From Bosea sp. 685 (GTDB lineage Bacteria > Pseudomonadota > Alphaproteobacteria > Rhizobiales > Beijerinckiaceae): a DNA stretch of 64,000 nt. A program made the translations under genes and the position numbers. The notes beneath the pieces were generated by a model. That model was not told the DNA's origin and made no database searches. It was given only the letters and a program-made list of their open reading frames with translations. The stretch covers positions 1,674,001 through 1,738,000 of the forward strand of contig NZ_CP134779.1 in the NCBI RefSeq assembly GCF_031884435.1, in the 5' to 3' direction. Below, one piece after another: positions 54,044-62,802 of the stretch; the stretch's first letter is position 1; each line of letters starts with the position of its first letter.

Positions 54044-56521
54044 CTAGCCCTTCGCGGCGAAGCCGGCGGGCACCCGCCAGATGCGCTGCGCATATTCGCG
54101 GATGGCGCGGTCGGCGCTGAACCAGCCGCAATGGGCGGTGTTGGCGATCGACATGCGCCACCATTCCGGCTGGTTGGCCCAGAGCCCGTCGATGCGGCGC
54201 TGCGCCAGTCGGTAGCTCTCGAAATCGTTCAGGACCATGAACCAGTCATTGGCCCGCAAACCGTCGACCAGCCCGGCATAGCGGTTGCGGTCGCCGGGCG
54301 AATAGGCACCGCCAGCGACCGCGTCGAGCACGCCTTCGAGATGCGGGGTCGTGGCGATGACCTCGCCGGTCGGGCGCGGGTTGCGCTTGGCTGCTTCGAC
54401 CTCGGCCGCCGACATGCCGAAGATCACGATGTTGTCGAGGCCGACGCGTTCGCTGATTTCGATATTGGCGCCGTCCATCGTGCCGATGGTGAGGGCGCCG
54501 TTGAGCGCGAACTTCATGTTGCCGGTGCCCGAGGCCTCGAGGCCGGCGGTCGAGATCTGCTCGGAGACGTCGGCCGCGGGGATGATGATCTCGGCAGCGC
54601 TGACATTGTAGTTGGGGATGAACACCACCTTCAGCCGGTCGCGGGTGGTGATGTCGTTGTTCACCACCGTCGCGACGTCGTTGATCAGGTTGATGATCGC
54701 TTTCGCCGTGCCGTAATTCGAGGCGGCCTTGCCAGCGAAGATCTTCACGCGCGGGGCCCAGTCGCGATAGGGCTCGGAGCGGATCGCATCATAGAGCGCG
54801 ATCGTCTCCAGGATGTTGAGCAATTGCCGCTTGTATTCGTGGATGCGTTTGATCTGGACGTCGAACAGCGCGGAAGGATCGACCACGACGCCAGTCTCCT
54901 GCCGGATCACCTTGGCGAGCTTGAGCTTGTTGTCGCGGCGGATCGCGATCAATCGCTCCTGCATGCCCGGGTCGTTGGCATGGGCGGCCAGCCTGTCGAT
55001 CTGCTCGATATCGTCGGTGAGGCCGTCGCCACAGACCTCCGTCAACAGCTTCGTCAGGCCGTGATTGGCGCTGAACAGCCAGCGGCGCGGCGTGATGCCG
55101 TTGGTGACGTTGGTGATGCGCTCGGGAAAGATCGCATGAAGCGGGGCGAAGACGGTCTGCTGCATCAGGGCCGAATGCAGCGCCGAGACGCCGTTGACCG
55201 TATGCGAGCCGACGAAGGCGAGGTGCGCCATGCGGACGCGCCGGCCATGGGATTCGTCGATCAGCGAGATCGAGGCGAGATCCACGCTCTCTCCGCCGGC
55301 AGAGCGGCGCACGCCGTCGAGAAAGCGGGCATTGATGCCGAAGATGATCTGCATATGGCGCGGCAGGAGCCGCTCCATCAGCGCCACCGGCCAGGTCTCC
55401 AGCGCCTCGGGCAGGAGGGTGTGGTTGGTGTAGGAGATGGTGCCGTTGGTGATCGTCCAGGCGTCCTCCCAGGAGAACCCGCGCTCGTCGATCAGGAGCC
55501 GCATCATCTCGGCGACGGCGAGCGCCGGATGGGTGTCGTTGAGCTGGATCGCGACCTTGTCAGGCAGGTTGTCTAACTTGCCGAACTGGCGGTAGTGCCG
55601 GCGCACAAGATCCTGCAGCGAGGCCGAGGTGAAGAAGAACTCCTGGCGCAGCCGTAATTCCTGGCCGGCCGGGGTGGAGTCGTTGGGGTAGAGTACCTTC
55701 GAGATCGCCTCGGCGCGGTTGCGCTCGGCGACGGCCCCGACAAGGTCGCCTTGATTGAAAGCGTCGAGAGAAAGCGGATGCTTGGCTCGCGCCCGCCAGA
55801 GCCGCAATGTCGTGGCGTCGCGGCCGCGCCAGCCGACGATCGGCGTGTCGTATGCGACTGCGAAGACCGTTTCCTCCGGTCTCCAGGAGACCTCGCCGGG
55901 CTTCTCCGTGGCGACGACGGCGCCGCCGAAACCGATCTGGTAAGCGCTTTCGCGGCGCTCGAACTCCCAGGGATTGCGGAAGGAGAGCCAGTCCTCGGGC
56001 AGCTCGACCTGCTTGCCGCCGTCGATCACCTGCTTGAACAGGCCGTGGTCGTAGCGAATGCCGTAGCCCAGAGCGGGAACGCCGGTCGACGCCATCGCCT
56101 CGAGATAGCAGGCGGCGAGACGGCCCAGGCCGCCATTGCCCAGCGCCGCATCGGGCTCGATCGTCTCGATCGCGCCGAGATCGACCCCGAGATCGGCCAT
56201 GGCCTGCGCCACCGGGCCGGTGAGGCCGAGATTGTTCAGCGCGTCGGCGAGCGAACGGCCGATCAGGAATTCGAGCGAGAGATAGTAAACCCGCTTGCGC
56301 CCGGTCTGGTAGCTCTCGCGGGTCGAGCGCTGCCAGACGTCGACGACATGGTCGCGCACGGCGAGGATAACCGCGGTCACCCAGTCATGCGGCTGCGCGA
56401 CGGTGAGGTTCTTGCCGAGCGAATAGGTCAGTTTCCTGACGATCTCGGCCTTCAGCGTTTCGACCAGATCTTTCGATTCAGCGGCGGATGCCGGCCTTGC
56501 TTCGGAGGCTGTCTCGGTCAA
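54044..56521 (-). CDS. glgP: Glycogen phosphorylase
   Basis: Releases glucose 1-phosphate from glycogen chain ends; GT35, PLP-dependent. 825 residues, normal length. The pyridoxal lysine lies at about residue 670 in EASGTGNMKFALNGALTIG; VYYLSLEFLIGRSLADALNN and NGGLGRLAACYLEAMAS are conserved N-terminal regions. It is followed after 6 bp by the second glgX, forming a two-gene glycogen-breakdown unit on the minus strand. Confidence 0.97.
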   Translation of the reverse strand: MTETASEARPASAAESKDLVETLKAEIVRKLTYSLGKNLTVAQPHDWVTAVILAVRDHVVDVWQRSTRESYQTGRKRVYYLSLEFLIGRSLADALNNLGLTGPVAQAMADLGVDLGAIETIEPDAALGNGGLGRLAACYLEAMASTGVPALGYGIRYDHGLFKQVIDGGKQVELPEDWLSFRNPWEFERRESAYQIGFGGAVVATEKPGEVSWRPEETVFAVAYDTPIVGWRGRDATTLRLWRARAKHPLSLDAFNQGDLVGAVAERNRAEAISKVLYPNDSTPAGQELRLRQEFFFTSASLQDLVRRHYRQFGKLDNLPDKVAIQLNDTHPALAVAEMMRLLIDERGFSWEDAWTITNGTISYTNHTLLPEALETWPVALMERLLPRHMQIIFGINARFLDGVRRSAGGESVDLASISLIDESHGRRVRMAHLAFVGSHTVNGVSALHSALMQQTVFAPLHAIFPERITNVTNGITPRRWLFSANHGLTKLLTEVCGDGLTDDIEQIDRLAAHANDPGMQERLIAIRRDNKLKLAKVIRQETGVVVDPSALFDVQIKRIHEYKRQLLNILETIALYDAIRSEPYRDWAPRVKIFAGKAASNYGTAKAIINLINDVATVVNNDITTRDRLKVVFIPNYNVSAAEIIIPAADVSEQISTAGLEASGTGNMKFALNGALTIGTMDGANIEISERVGLDNIVIFGMSAAEVEAAKRNPRPTGEVIATTPHLEGVLDAVAGGAYSPGDRNRYAGLVDGLRANDWFMVLNDFESYRLAQRRIDGLWANQPEWWRMSIANTAHCGWFSADRAIREYAQRIWRVPAGFAAKG

Positions 56522-56680
56522 GCGTGGAAATCCCGGCTGTTTCGCTGCCGCGAGTGTCGAGGCAACGCCCGATCAAGTCCAGCCGAAACCACCGCACTGC
56601 AGCATCTTTCGCGGTGAGCTCGGTCAGGCGGATGAAAGCCGGTGGCCGTCTGGCTGCCGGATTTCGCGGATGCGCCTCGC

Positions 56681-56860
56681 TCAGTTGGTCTGGCTGCGGG
56701 GTTCCTCGCGCGCTGTCGAACTGAAGTTCTTGGCGTTGGTCACAGCTGAATCGGTGATGCCGACGATGCTGGTCCAGGCGCTACGTGTATAGGCGCCCTG
56801 ATGCACGACCGCGTCATAGCCGATCGCGAGCACCGCGATAATCAAAAGAAGACGGAACAT
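56681..56860 (-). CDS. Small single-span protein (59 residues)
   Basis: A 59-residue frame with GGAGGG 4 bp before the ATG. It starts with an uncleaved-looking hydrophobic segment (MFRLLLIIAVLAIGYDAVVH), followed by a polar tail rich in Thr, Ser and Asn. Probably anchored by its N-terminus with the tail in the periplasm. No recognised family. Upstream of glgP on the same strand with 159 bp between them; shorter than common gene-length cut-offs. Confidence 0.6.
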   Translation of the reverse strand: MFRLLLIIAVLAIGYDAVVHQGAYTRSAWTSIVGITDSAVTNAKNFSSTAREEPRSQTN

Positions 56861-56996
56861 CTATCCCTCCCAAGTCGACCCAGCCTCATCAACGCGTTCC
56901 GGCCAGGAGAGTTCCTTTTTGGGCGGTCCGATAGCCGGTTGACCCGCCCGGCTTCGCGGTGTCCCCTCCCAGCGGGGATGGAAACAGGGAACCGGC

Positions 56997-57758
56997 ATGT
57001 TCGAGGATCTGAGCGGCAAGCGCGTGCTGGTGACGGGCGCCTCGTCGGGCCTGGGAGCGCATTTCGTCAGGCTGCTGGCGGAGCAGGGCGCCGAGGTCGT
57101 CGCGGCAGCACGACGGCTCGACCGGTTGAGCGCGCTGGCGCAGGCCTGCGAAGGTCTTCCCGGCACGGTGAGGCCGCTTGTGCTGGATGTCGCCTCCGTC
57201 GCCGCGATCGAGGCCGGGCTTGCCGAGGCGAGCGCGGCGATGGGCGGGCTCGACGTGCTGATCAACAATGCCGGCGTCGCCGAGCCCGAGCGTGCGCTCG
57301 ACTTGAGCGAGGCGCAATGGGATGCACATCTCGACGTCAATCTGAAGGGCTGCTTCTTTGCCGCGCAGGCCGCGGCGCGGATCATGGCCAGGCAGGATGG
57401 CGGCGGCGCGATCGTCAACATCGCCTCGATCCTGGGCGAACGGGTCGCGATCTCGGTCGCGCCCTATGCGGCGGCGAAAGCCGGCCTGATCCAGCTCACC
57501 AAAGCGCTGGCGCTGGAATGGGCGCGCCACAAGGTCCGGGTGAACGCGTTGGCGCCGGGCTATGTCATCACCGATCTCAACCGCGATTTCTTCGAGACCG
57601 AGCCAGGGCAGGCGCTGATCAAGCGCATCCCGATGCGCCGCGCCGCCGAGCTCGGCGATCTCGACGGAGCGCTGTTGCTGCTCTGCGCCGATGCCTCGCG
57701 CTTCATGACCGGGTCGGTCATCGCTGTCGACGGGGGGCATCTGGTGAGTGGGCTGTGA
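56997..57758 (+). CDS. Short-chain dehydrogenase/reductase
   Basis: A 253-residue NAD(P)-dependent oxidoreductase of the classical SDR type. Cofactor motif TGASSGLGAHFVRLL at the N-terminus, NNAG in INNAGVAEPERALD, catalytic Tyr157 and Lys161 in YAAAKAGLIQLTKALA, and a C-terminal GSVIAVDGGHLVSGL typical of FabG-like members. AARRLDRL after the second strand suggests NADPH preference. Substrate unknown. Confidence 0.93.
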   Translation: MFEDLSGKRVLVTGASSGLGAHFVRLLAEQGAEVVAAARRLDRLSALAQACEGLPGTVRPLVLDVASVAAIEAGLAEASAAMGGLDVLINNAGVAEPERALDLSEAQWDAHLDVNLKGCFFAAQAAARIMARQDGGGAIVNIASILGERVAISVAPYAAAKAGLIQLTKALALEWARHKVRVNALAPGYVITDLNRDFFETEPGQALIKRIPMRRAAELGDLDGALLLLCADASRFMTGSVIAVDGGHLVSGL

Positions 57759-57802
57759 TCCCAGCAGCCCTTATTATTTGAGAAATTGAGGCTTGGAGCC
57801 GC

Positions 57803-57940
57803 GGGGAACCCCTCTCCTGTAAGGAGAGGGGCAGGGGTGAGGTGTAGGCCGTTGGACGGTAGGTCTCGACGTTCGAACGCCGTCCTCTTTCGCAACTGGT
57901 TTAGCGTCCGGCCCTCACCCCTGCCCCTCTCCCACTCGGG
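57803..57940. repeat. Palindromic intergenic repeat, family B, split by the IS element
   Basis: Left arm GAACCCCTCTCC...GGAGAGGGGCAGGGG and right arm CCTCACCCCTGCCCCTCTCC. The right-hand hairpin CCCCTCTCCC-ACTC-GGGAGAGGGG is cut at its loop; its last bases continue at 59371-59377 beyond the IS. It originally closed the convergent SDR and puuE-uraD transcripts. Confidence 0.75.
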
Positions 57941-59360
57941 CTAGCGGATTCACACATCGTGTTCGGAGCCATTGAGATGAGGCTGGATCAGAGTTAGGCC
58001 TCGTTTCATGGCCTGGAACTCGAGCCATCCTTCGAGCATGACGATGGGACCCGGCTTGCCGTAGTAGCCGGTCCATCCTCCCAGACGGGCGCAGACCCAT
58101 GCGGCATAGGCCAGCGAGCCTTTGGGGTGGGGATTTTTCTGCCGCGCAGTCTTGCCTTCGAGCCTGGCGCAACAGGCTTCGAGCAGGGCGGCGTCGCCGG
58201 GCATGAACGCATCGGTCAACGGCCGCAGCGGTCCCGGTCCGCCGTCGCGGGCATGGACGAGTTGCTGGATGCAGACGGCCGCGATCAGGGTCGCCGTCAC
58301 CAGGCGGTTGCGTGGCGCCGCTTCCGCGATGCGCAGCCCCTCAATGTCGAAGCCCTGTGTTTTGAGCGTGCGGAACATCTGCTCGATGGCCCAGCGCCGC
58401 CTGTACAGGTCGGCCACGGCCCAGGCCTCGGCAAGGCTGGTCACCGCTCGCGTGGTCACAAGCCGCCAGTGGACAGCCGCTTCGCCCGGCGGCGGATCGC
58501 TCTCGCGGACATCGACCAGATGCACCTCGACGCTTTCTGGCAGGCCGGCGCGTCGGCCGTTGCCGGGCCGGCAAAGCCGCACCGACATGAAGCGGGCCGC
58601 CATCCTCGCCGTGCGCTGCTTGCGCCCCGGCTTGGCCGCCAGCTCCAATTCGGCCCATCCGGCCACCGGCTGGGCGTCGAGCCTGGCGAACAACGTCCCG
58701 CCATCGTCGAGGCTGCGGTCGTGGGCGGCGCGGACCAGCAGTTCGACTCCCTCCCGACACAGCGCGAACGCCTCAAAGATGTCGCCCTCGCGGTCGGACA
58801 CCACCGTCACCCGATCCGCCCCGGCGCAGACCGAGGCCGCCTGATCGGCGCCTTCCAGCCAGCGGAAGCTCTCCTTCTCCTCGATCGGCGCCGCCCGCCG
58901 GGCCGCCCGGCGGCCGGCGCGGCGCTCCAGAAACCGGCCGTCGATCAGGCCAAGGATCGCCCCATCCCCGGCGTCGACAGCCAGCACCGCATGCAGATAC
59001 GCCCCGCCGCCACCCGTCGAACCCAGCACCGTCGTGTCCTGGATCGCAACGACATCGCGTCCCAAGCAGCGTTGCGCCGTCCGCGCCGATGCCTCCGCCA
59101 GCATCTCCTCGACGCTGACCGCATCGTTGCGCAGAAACCGCGTCAGCTGAATTTCTCCCGCACGGTCCCCGCCAAGCCGCCGAACCCGAACCTTGCGCCC
59201 CCCGCTCTCGACAAGACGGGCCAGAAGATAGGCCCTCCTTTTTCCAGGCGGCGGTCCCCAAACCGCCCCAGCGACACATCCATCTCTCTTCTCCCGCTCA
59301 ACAATCCCGACGGAATCACACGCCAATGCAGTCTTCAACAGCGATGTGTGAATGCCGTAG
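57941..59360 (-). mobile_element. IS4-family insertion sequence (1420 bp)
   Basis: Ends are imperfect inverted repeats of about 19 bp: CTAGCGGATTCACACATC on the left and, read inward, CTACGGCATTCACACATC on the right, 3 mismatches. Flanked by a 10-bp target duplication CCCACTCGGG at 57931-57940 and 59361-59370, as usual for IS4 elements. It holds one transposase gene on the minus strand. The duplication is exact, so the insertion is relatively recent. Confidence 0.95.
57950..59283 (-). CDS. IS4-family transposase, N-terminus in another frame
   Basis: A DDE transposase. The three acidic residues are the Asp of VAIQDTTVLGS, the Asp of VVSDREGDIFEAF and the Glu of YRRRWAIEQMFRTLK, which is also a perfect Y-2-R-3-E-6-K signature of the IS4 family. 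The natural start seems to be ATG 59283, preceded by GGGAGAAGAG and reading MDVSLGRFGDRRLEKGG, but that frame leaves the main one near 59233-59243, at a run of five A residues and then G-rich bases (minus-strand sense). One missing base, or programmed -1 frameshifting, explains it. The main frame alone also runs open past the IS end into the target duplication. Confidence 0.85.
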
Positions 59361-59393
59361 CCCACTCGGGAGAGGGGTTCCCCGCGCCCTCGC

Positions 59394-60815
59394 TTATCCC
59401 GGCAGCAACTCCTTCAGCCGCAACAGCGCGATCGTCTCGACCTGTCCGAGTGCTGTTTCGAATTCCTGCTCAGGCGAGCTTTTCAGGCGCGCTTCGAAGG
59501 CGGCCAGGATCTCCGGCTTCGACAGCCCCTTCACGGCGATGATGAAGGGGATGCCGAAGCGGGCCTTATAGGCCTCGTTCAATGCGGTGAAGCGGACGCG
59601 CTCGTCGCTGGTCAACCGGTCGAGCCCGGCAGAGGCCTGTTCCTGGCTCGATTCTGGCGTCAGTTCGCCTGCGGCAGCGAGCTTGCCGGCAAGGTCGGGA
59701 TGGGCGAGCAGGAGCGCCTTCTGCTGGTCGCGTGAGCCGGCGCGCATCGCTTTCGCCATCGCCGCGTGCAGGCCGGTGGCGCTGTCCTGGCTCGCGGCCA
59801 GGCCGGCGTCATGGCTGGCTGCCGCGACCCAGGGCGAATGCTCCCAGACCCGGCCGAAGACCTCGACGAAGAGCGCCTTGGGCAGTTTCGAGGGCACATA
59901 ATCGCCTGCCGGCGGGTGATGCCTGATCCAGTGGCGGGCGATCTCGAGCCGGGTCGCGACCCAGACGCGATCATGGCTCTGAACATAGTCGAGGAAGCGC
60001 GCCAGTGCCGCGGCGCGTCCGGGCCTGCCGACGAGCCGGCAATGCAGCCCGACCGACATCATCTTGGGCGCCGTCTCGCCCTCGGCATAGAGCATGTCGA
60101 ACGAGTCCTTCAGATAGGCGAAGAACTGGTCGCCGGCATTGAAGCCCTGCGGCGTGGCGAAGCGCATGTCGTTGGCGTCGAGCGTATAGGGCACGGCGAG
60201 CTGCGGGCCGCTCGGGCCGGCAAGCCAATAGGGCAATTCATCGGCATAGATATCGGCCGTATAGAGGAAGCCGCCTTCCGCCATGGTGAGCGGAATCGTG
60301 TTCTGTGATGTGCGGCCCTGATAGCAGCCGAGCGGGCGCTCGCCGGTGAGTTCGGTCTGGATGCGGATGGCTTCGAGAATGTCGGCGCGTTCGCGCTCGG
60401 CCGGTACATCGCGATAGTCGATCCATTTCAGGCCGTGGGTCGCGATCTCCCAATGGGCCTCCTGCATCGATGCGACGATCTCGGGATAGCGGGCGAGCGC
60501 GCTTGCCACCGCGAAGACGGTGACCGGCATCTTCCGTTCGGTGAACATGCGCCAGAGCCGCCAATAGCCGGCGCGCGAGCCGTATTCGTAGATCGACTCC
60601 ATGTTCATGTGGCGCTGGCCGGGCCAGGGCGCCGCGCCGACGATCTCGGACAGGAAAGCCTCCGAGGCCGCGTCGCCATGCAGGATGTTGTTCTCGCCGC
60701 CTTCCTCGTAGTTGATCACGAACTGCACGGCGATGCGGGCCTGGCCCGGCCAATGCGGATTGGGGGCGTCGCGGCCATAGCCCTTGAGGTCGCGCGGATA
60801 GGCGGTGTCGGTCAT
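59394..60815 (-). CDS. puuE: Bifunctional allantoinase PuuE / OHCU decarboxylase UraD
   Basis: A 473-residue fusion. Residues about 1-300 are a PuuE-type allantoinase with the polysaccharide-deacetylase fold (FVINYEEGGENNILHGD, WEIATHGLKWIDYRD), opening the allantoin ring to allantoate. Residues about 308-473 are UraD (VWEHSPWVAAASHDAG, LLAHPDLAGKLA with the catalytic His, ARFGIPFIIAVKG), which decarboxylates OHCU to S-allantoin. It thus joins two consecutive steps. It lies 5 bp after uraH on the same strand, so they share a transcript. Fusions of this kind are known in Hyphomicrobiales. Confidence 0.94.
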   Translation of the reverse strand: MTDTAYPRDLKGYGRDAPNPHWPGQARIAVQFVINYEEGGENNILHGDAASEAFLSEIVGAAPWPGQRHMNMESIYEYGSRAGYWRLWRMFTERKMPVTVFAVASALARYPEIVASMQEAHWEIATHGLKWIDYRDVPAERERADILEAIRIQTELTGERPLGCYQGRTSQNTIPLTMAEGGFLYTADIYADELPYWLAGPSGPQLAVPYTLDANDMRFATPQGFNAGDQFFAYLKDSFDMLYAEGETAPKMMSVGLHCRLVGRPGRAAALARFLDYVQSHDRVWVATRLEIARHWIRHHPPAGDYVPSKLPKALFVEVFGRVWEHSPWVAAASHDAGLAASQDSATGLHAAMAKAMRAGSRDQQKALLLAHPDLAGKLAAAGELTPESSQEQASAGLDRLTSDERVRFTALNEAYKARFGIPFIIAVKGLSKPEILAAFEARLKSSPEQEFETALGQVETIALLRLKELLPG

Positions 60816-60820
60816 GAGGG

Positions 60821-61177
60821 TCAGCTGCCGCGGTAGGTGGAGTAGCTCCAGGGCGAGGCCAGGAGCGGGACGTGATAATGGCCTTGCGCGTCGGCGATGC
60901 CGAAGCGCAGCGGCACGATATCGAGGAAGGCGGGCTCCGGCAGGGGTGTGCCCAGCGCGCGGAAATAAGCGCCGATCGCGAAGCTCAGTTCATAGGTGCC
61001 GGTGGTCAGTCCGTCTCCGCTCAGGAGCGGCGCATCGGTGCGGCCGTCGGCATTGGTCCGCGTCTCGACGAGGCGGCGGCGCGAACCATCCGGCAGCAGG
61101 CGGTCGAGCGTGATCGCCACGCCCGGCGCCGGCCTGCCGTTGACCGTGTCCAGCACATGGGTGGAGAGGCGTCCCAT
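60821..61177 (-). CDS. uraH: 5-hydroxyisourate hydrolase (transthyretin-like)
   Basis: Hydrolyses 5-hydroxyisourate to OHCU in urate breakdown. 118 residues, the standard length. Starts [19 protein letters not shown], the conserved first strand with the catalytic His, and ends in the family tetrapeptide YRGS. The next gene, the puuE-uraD fusion, takes the product onward. Divergent from puuD. Confidence 0.96.
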   Translation of the reverse strand: MGRLSTHVLDTVNGRPAPGVAITLDRLLPDGSRRRLVETRTNADGRTDAPLLSGDGLTTGTYELSFAIGAYFRALGTPLPEPAFLDIVPLRFGIADAQGHYHVPLLASPWSYSTYRGS

Positions 61178-61240
61178 TCGTCGTGATACCCTTTGCGGAT
61201 GCGCGTGGCTCGGAACGAAGCTTGCCTTCGTGAAAAGGCT

Positions 61241-61316
61241 ATCCGTCTCTCATCAAAGAGTTAGAGCAGGATCAATGCGAAAAACCGGTTCCCAGTTTTT
61301 TGCATCCTGCCCTAGT
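61241..61316. repeat. Palindromic intergenic repeat, family C, truncated copy
   Basis: Matches the second half of the 125-bp units at 27974-28223 (hairpin GAGCAGGAT...ATCCTGC around CCGGTTCCCA) but lacks the first hairpin. It sits in the divergent uraH/puuD region, 78 bp before puuD. Confidence 0.85.
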
Positions 61317-61394
61317 CTGGACGCATCATGAGAATTCTACCCCGGATTCGGCCCTGTCAATTGCCGGCGCGCGCAACACGAGGCCTGCTCGGCG

Positions 61395-62630
61395 ATGCTT
61401 GACGCCTATCTCATGGAATGGGGCGGCATGCTGCTGCGCTGGCTGCATGTGATCACGGCGATCGCCTGGATCGGCTCGTCCTTCTTCTTCATCCATCTCG
61501 ACGCCAGCTTGAGGCCCGCCGCCGACATTCCGCCAGGTGAGGGTGGGCGCGCTTGGCAGGTCCATGGCGGCGGCTTCTACGAGATGCGCAAATACATGGT
61601 CGCTCCGGCCGTGATGCCAGCCGAGCTGACCTGGCATAAATGGCAGAGCTACTGGACCTGGATCTCGGGCTTCTTCCTGCTGGTCTGGGTCTATTACGCG
61701 CAGTCGGAGCTCTATCTGATCGATCCGGCGGTGATGGCGCTTTCGCCGTTCGCGGCGGGTGCGATCGGCATCGCAGCGCTGGCCCTGGGCTGGCTGTTCT
61801 ATGACTGGCTGTGCCGCTCGCGGCTGGGCAGGAACGACGTCGTGCTGGGCCTGCTCGGCTTCGGCTATGTCGTCGCGGCGAGCTGGGCCTTCGCCAGCGT
61901 CTTTTCCGGGCGTGGCGCCTTGATCCATACCGGCGCGCTGATGGCGACGATCATGACCGCCAATGTCTTCTTCAACATCATGCCGGGCCAACGCAAAGTG
62001 ATCGCGGCGCTGACGGCGGGCGAAAAGCCCGATCCGAAATATGGCAAGGCGGCCAAGCAGCGCTCGACGCATAACAACTATATCACCCTGCCGGTGCTGT
62101 TCCTGATGCTGTCTAACCATTATCCGGTGACCTACGCCAATTCGGCGGTGATTCCAGTGCTGGTGGCGCTGATCATCGTCGCGGGCGCGTTGATCCGGCA
62201 TTTCTACAATCTGCGCCATGCCGACCATGCGAAGTCACCCTGGTGGTGCTGGGGCGTCGCGATCCTGGCGCTCTGGCTTGCCTTCTGGATTGCGATGGCG
62301 TCCTCCCCGGGCGGGCGCGAGCGGCTGGGACTTTCGCCGCTGGCGGCGGCCAAACCCGTGTTGCTGGCGGGAATGGCCTTGCCGCCGGTCGAGATCAGCA
62401 ACATCGTCAGCGGGCGCTGCGCCATGTGCCATGCGCCGGAGCCGTCCTGGCCCGGTATCCAGATCGCGCCCAAGGGCGTGCTGCTGCACGAGCCGGAACT
62501 CATCGCCGCCCATGCCCGCGCCATCAGGGTGCAAGCGGTGATGACGCATGCGATGCCGCCCAATAATCTCTCCGGCATGACCCAGGATGAACGCAGGGTG
62601 CTGGCCGCCTGGCTCGGGAATACCCGCTGA
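61395..62630 (+). CDS. puuD: Urate hydroxylase PuuD (membrane protein with cytochrome c domain)
   Basis: A 411-residue urate oxidase of the membrane type: about eight spans (LLRWLHVITAIAWIGSSFFF at the start) and a C-terminal cytochrome c domain whose heme motif CAMCH is at about residue 342, with a likely axial Met in THAMPPNNLSGM. Urate is oxidised to 5-hydroxyisourate, with electrons passed to the respiratory chain rather than to O2 as in the soluble cofactor-free uricase. Divergent from uraH and the puuE-uraD fusion, with which it completes urate to allantoate. Confidence 0.93.
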   Translation: MLDAYLMEWGGMLLRWLHVITAIAWIGSSFFFIHLDASLRPAADIPPGEGGRAWQVHGGGFYEMRKYMVAPAVMPAELTWHKWQSYWTWISGFFLLVWVYYAQSELYLIDPAVMALSPFAAGAIGIAALALGWLFYDWLCRSRLGRNDVVLGLLGFGYVVAASWAFASVFSGRGALIHTGALMATIMTANVFFNIMPGQRKVIAALTAGEKPDPKYGKAAKQRSTHNNYITLPVLFLMLSNHYPVTYANSAVIPVLVALIIVAGALIRHFYNLRHADHAKSPWWCWGVAILALWLAFWIAMASSPGGRERLGLSPLAAAKPVLLAGMALPPVEISNIVSGRCAMCHAPEPSWPGIQIAPKGVLLHEPELIAAHARAIRVQAVMTHAMPPNNLSGMTQDERRVLAAWLGNTR

Positions 62631-62802
62631 AACGGATGCTGGCGCTCACCAAGCCTTGACCTTGTCGCGTGGAAGCTGAACGCCTCGCCGATTTCATTCA
62701 GTTTCGGTTCACATCGACCACTGCATTTTCCTCCGCACTGACAGAATGGAGGCTGGTTCCGACACCGGGATCGTCCAGTACTGAGGGGACCGGGGGGTCC
62801 GC

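Noticed and set aside
54039..54164. Longer second-glgX frame starting inside glgP
   Set aside because: The extra 42 codons are an Arg-rich mirror of the glgP 3' end and precede the conserved debranching-enzyme N-terminus; a TTG start 6 bp after the glgP stop is more plausible.
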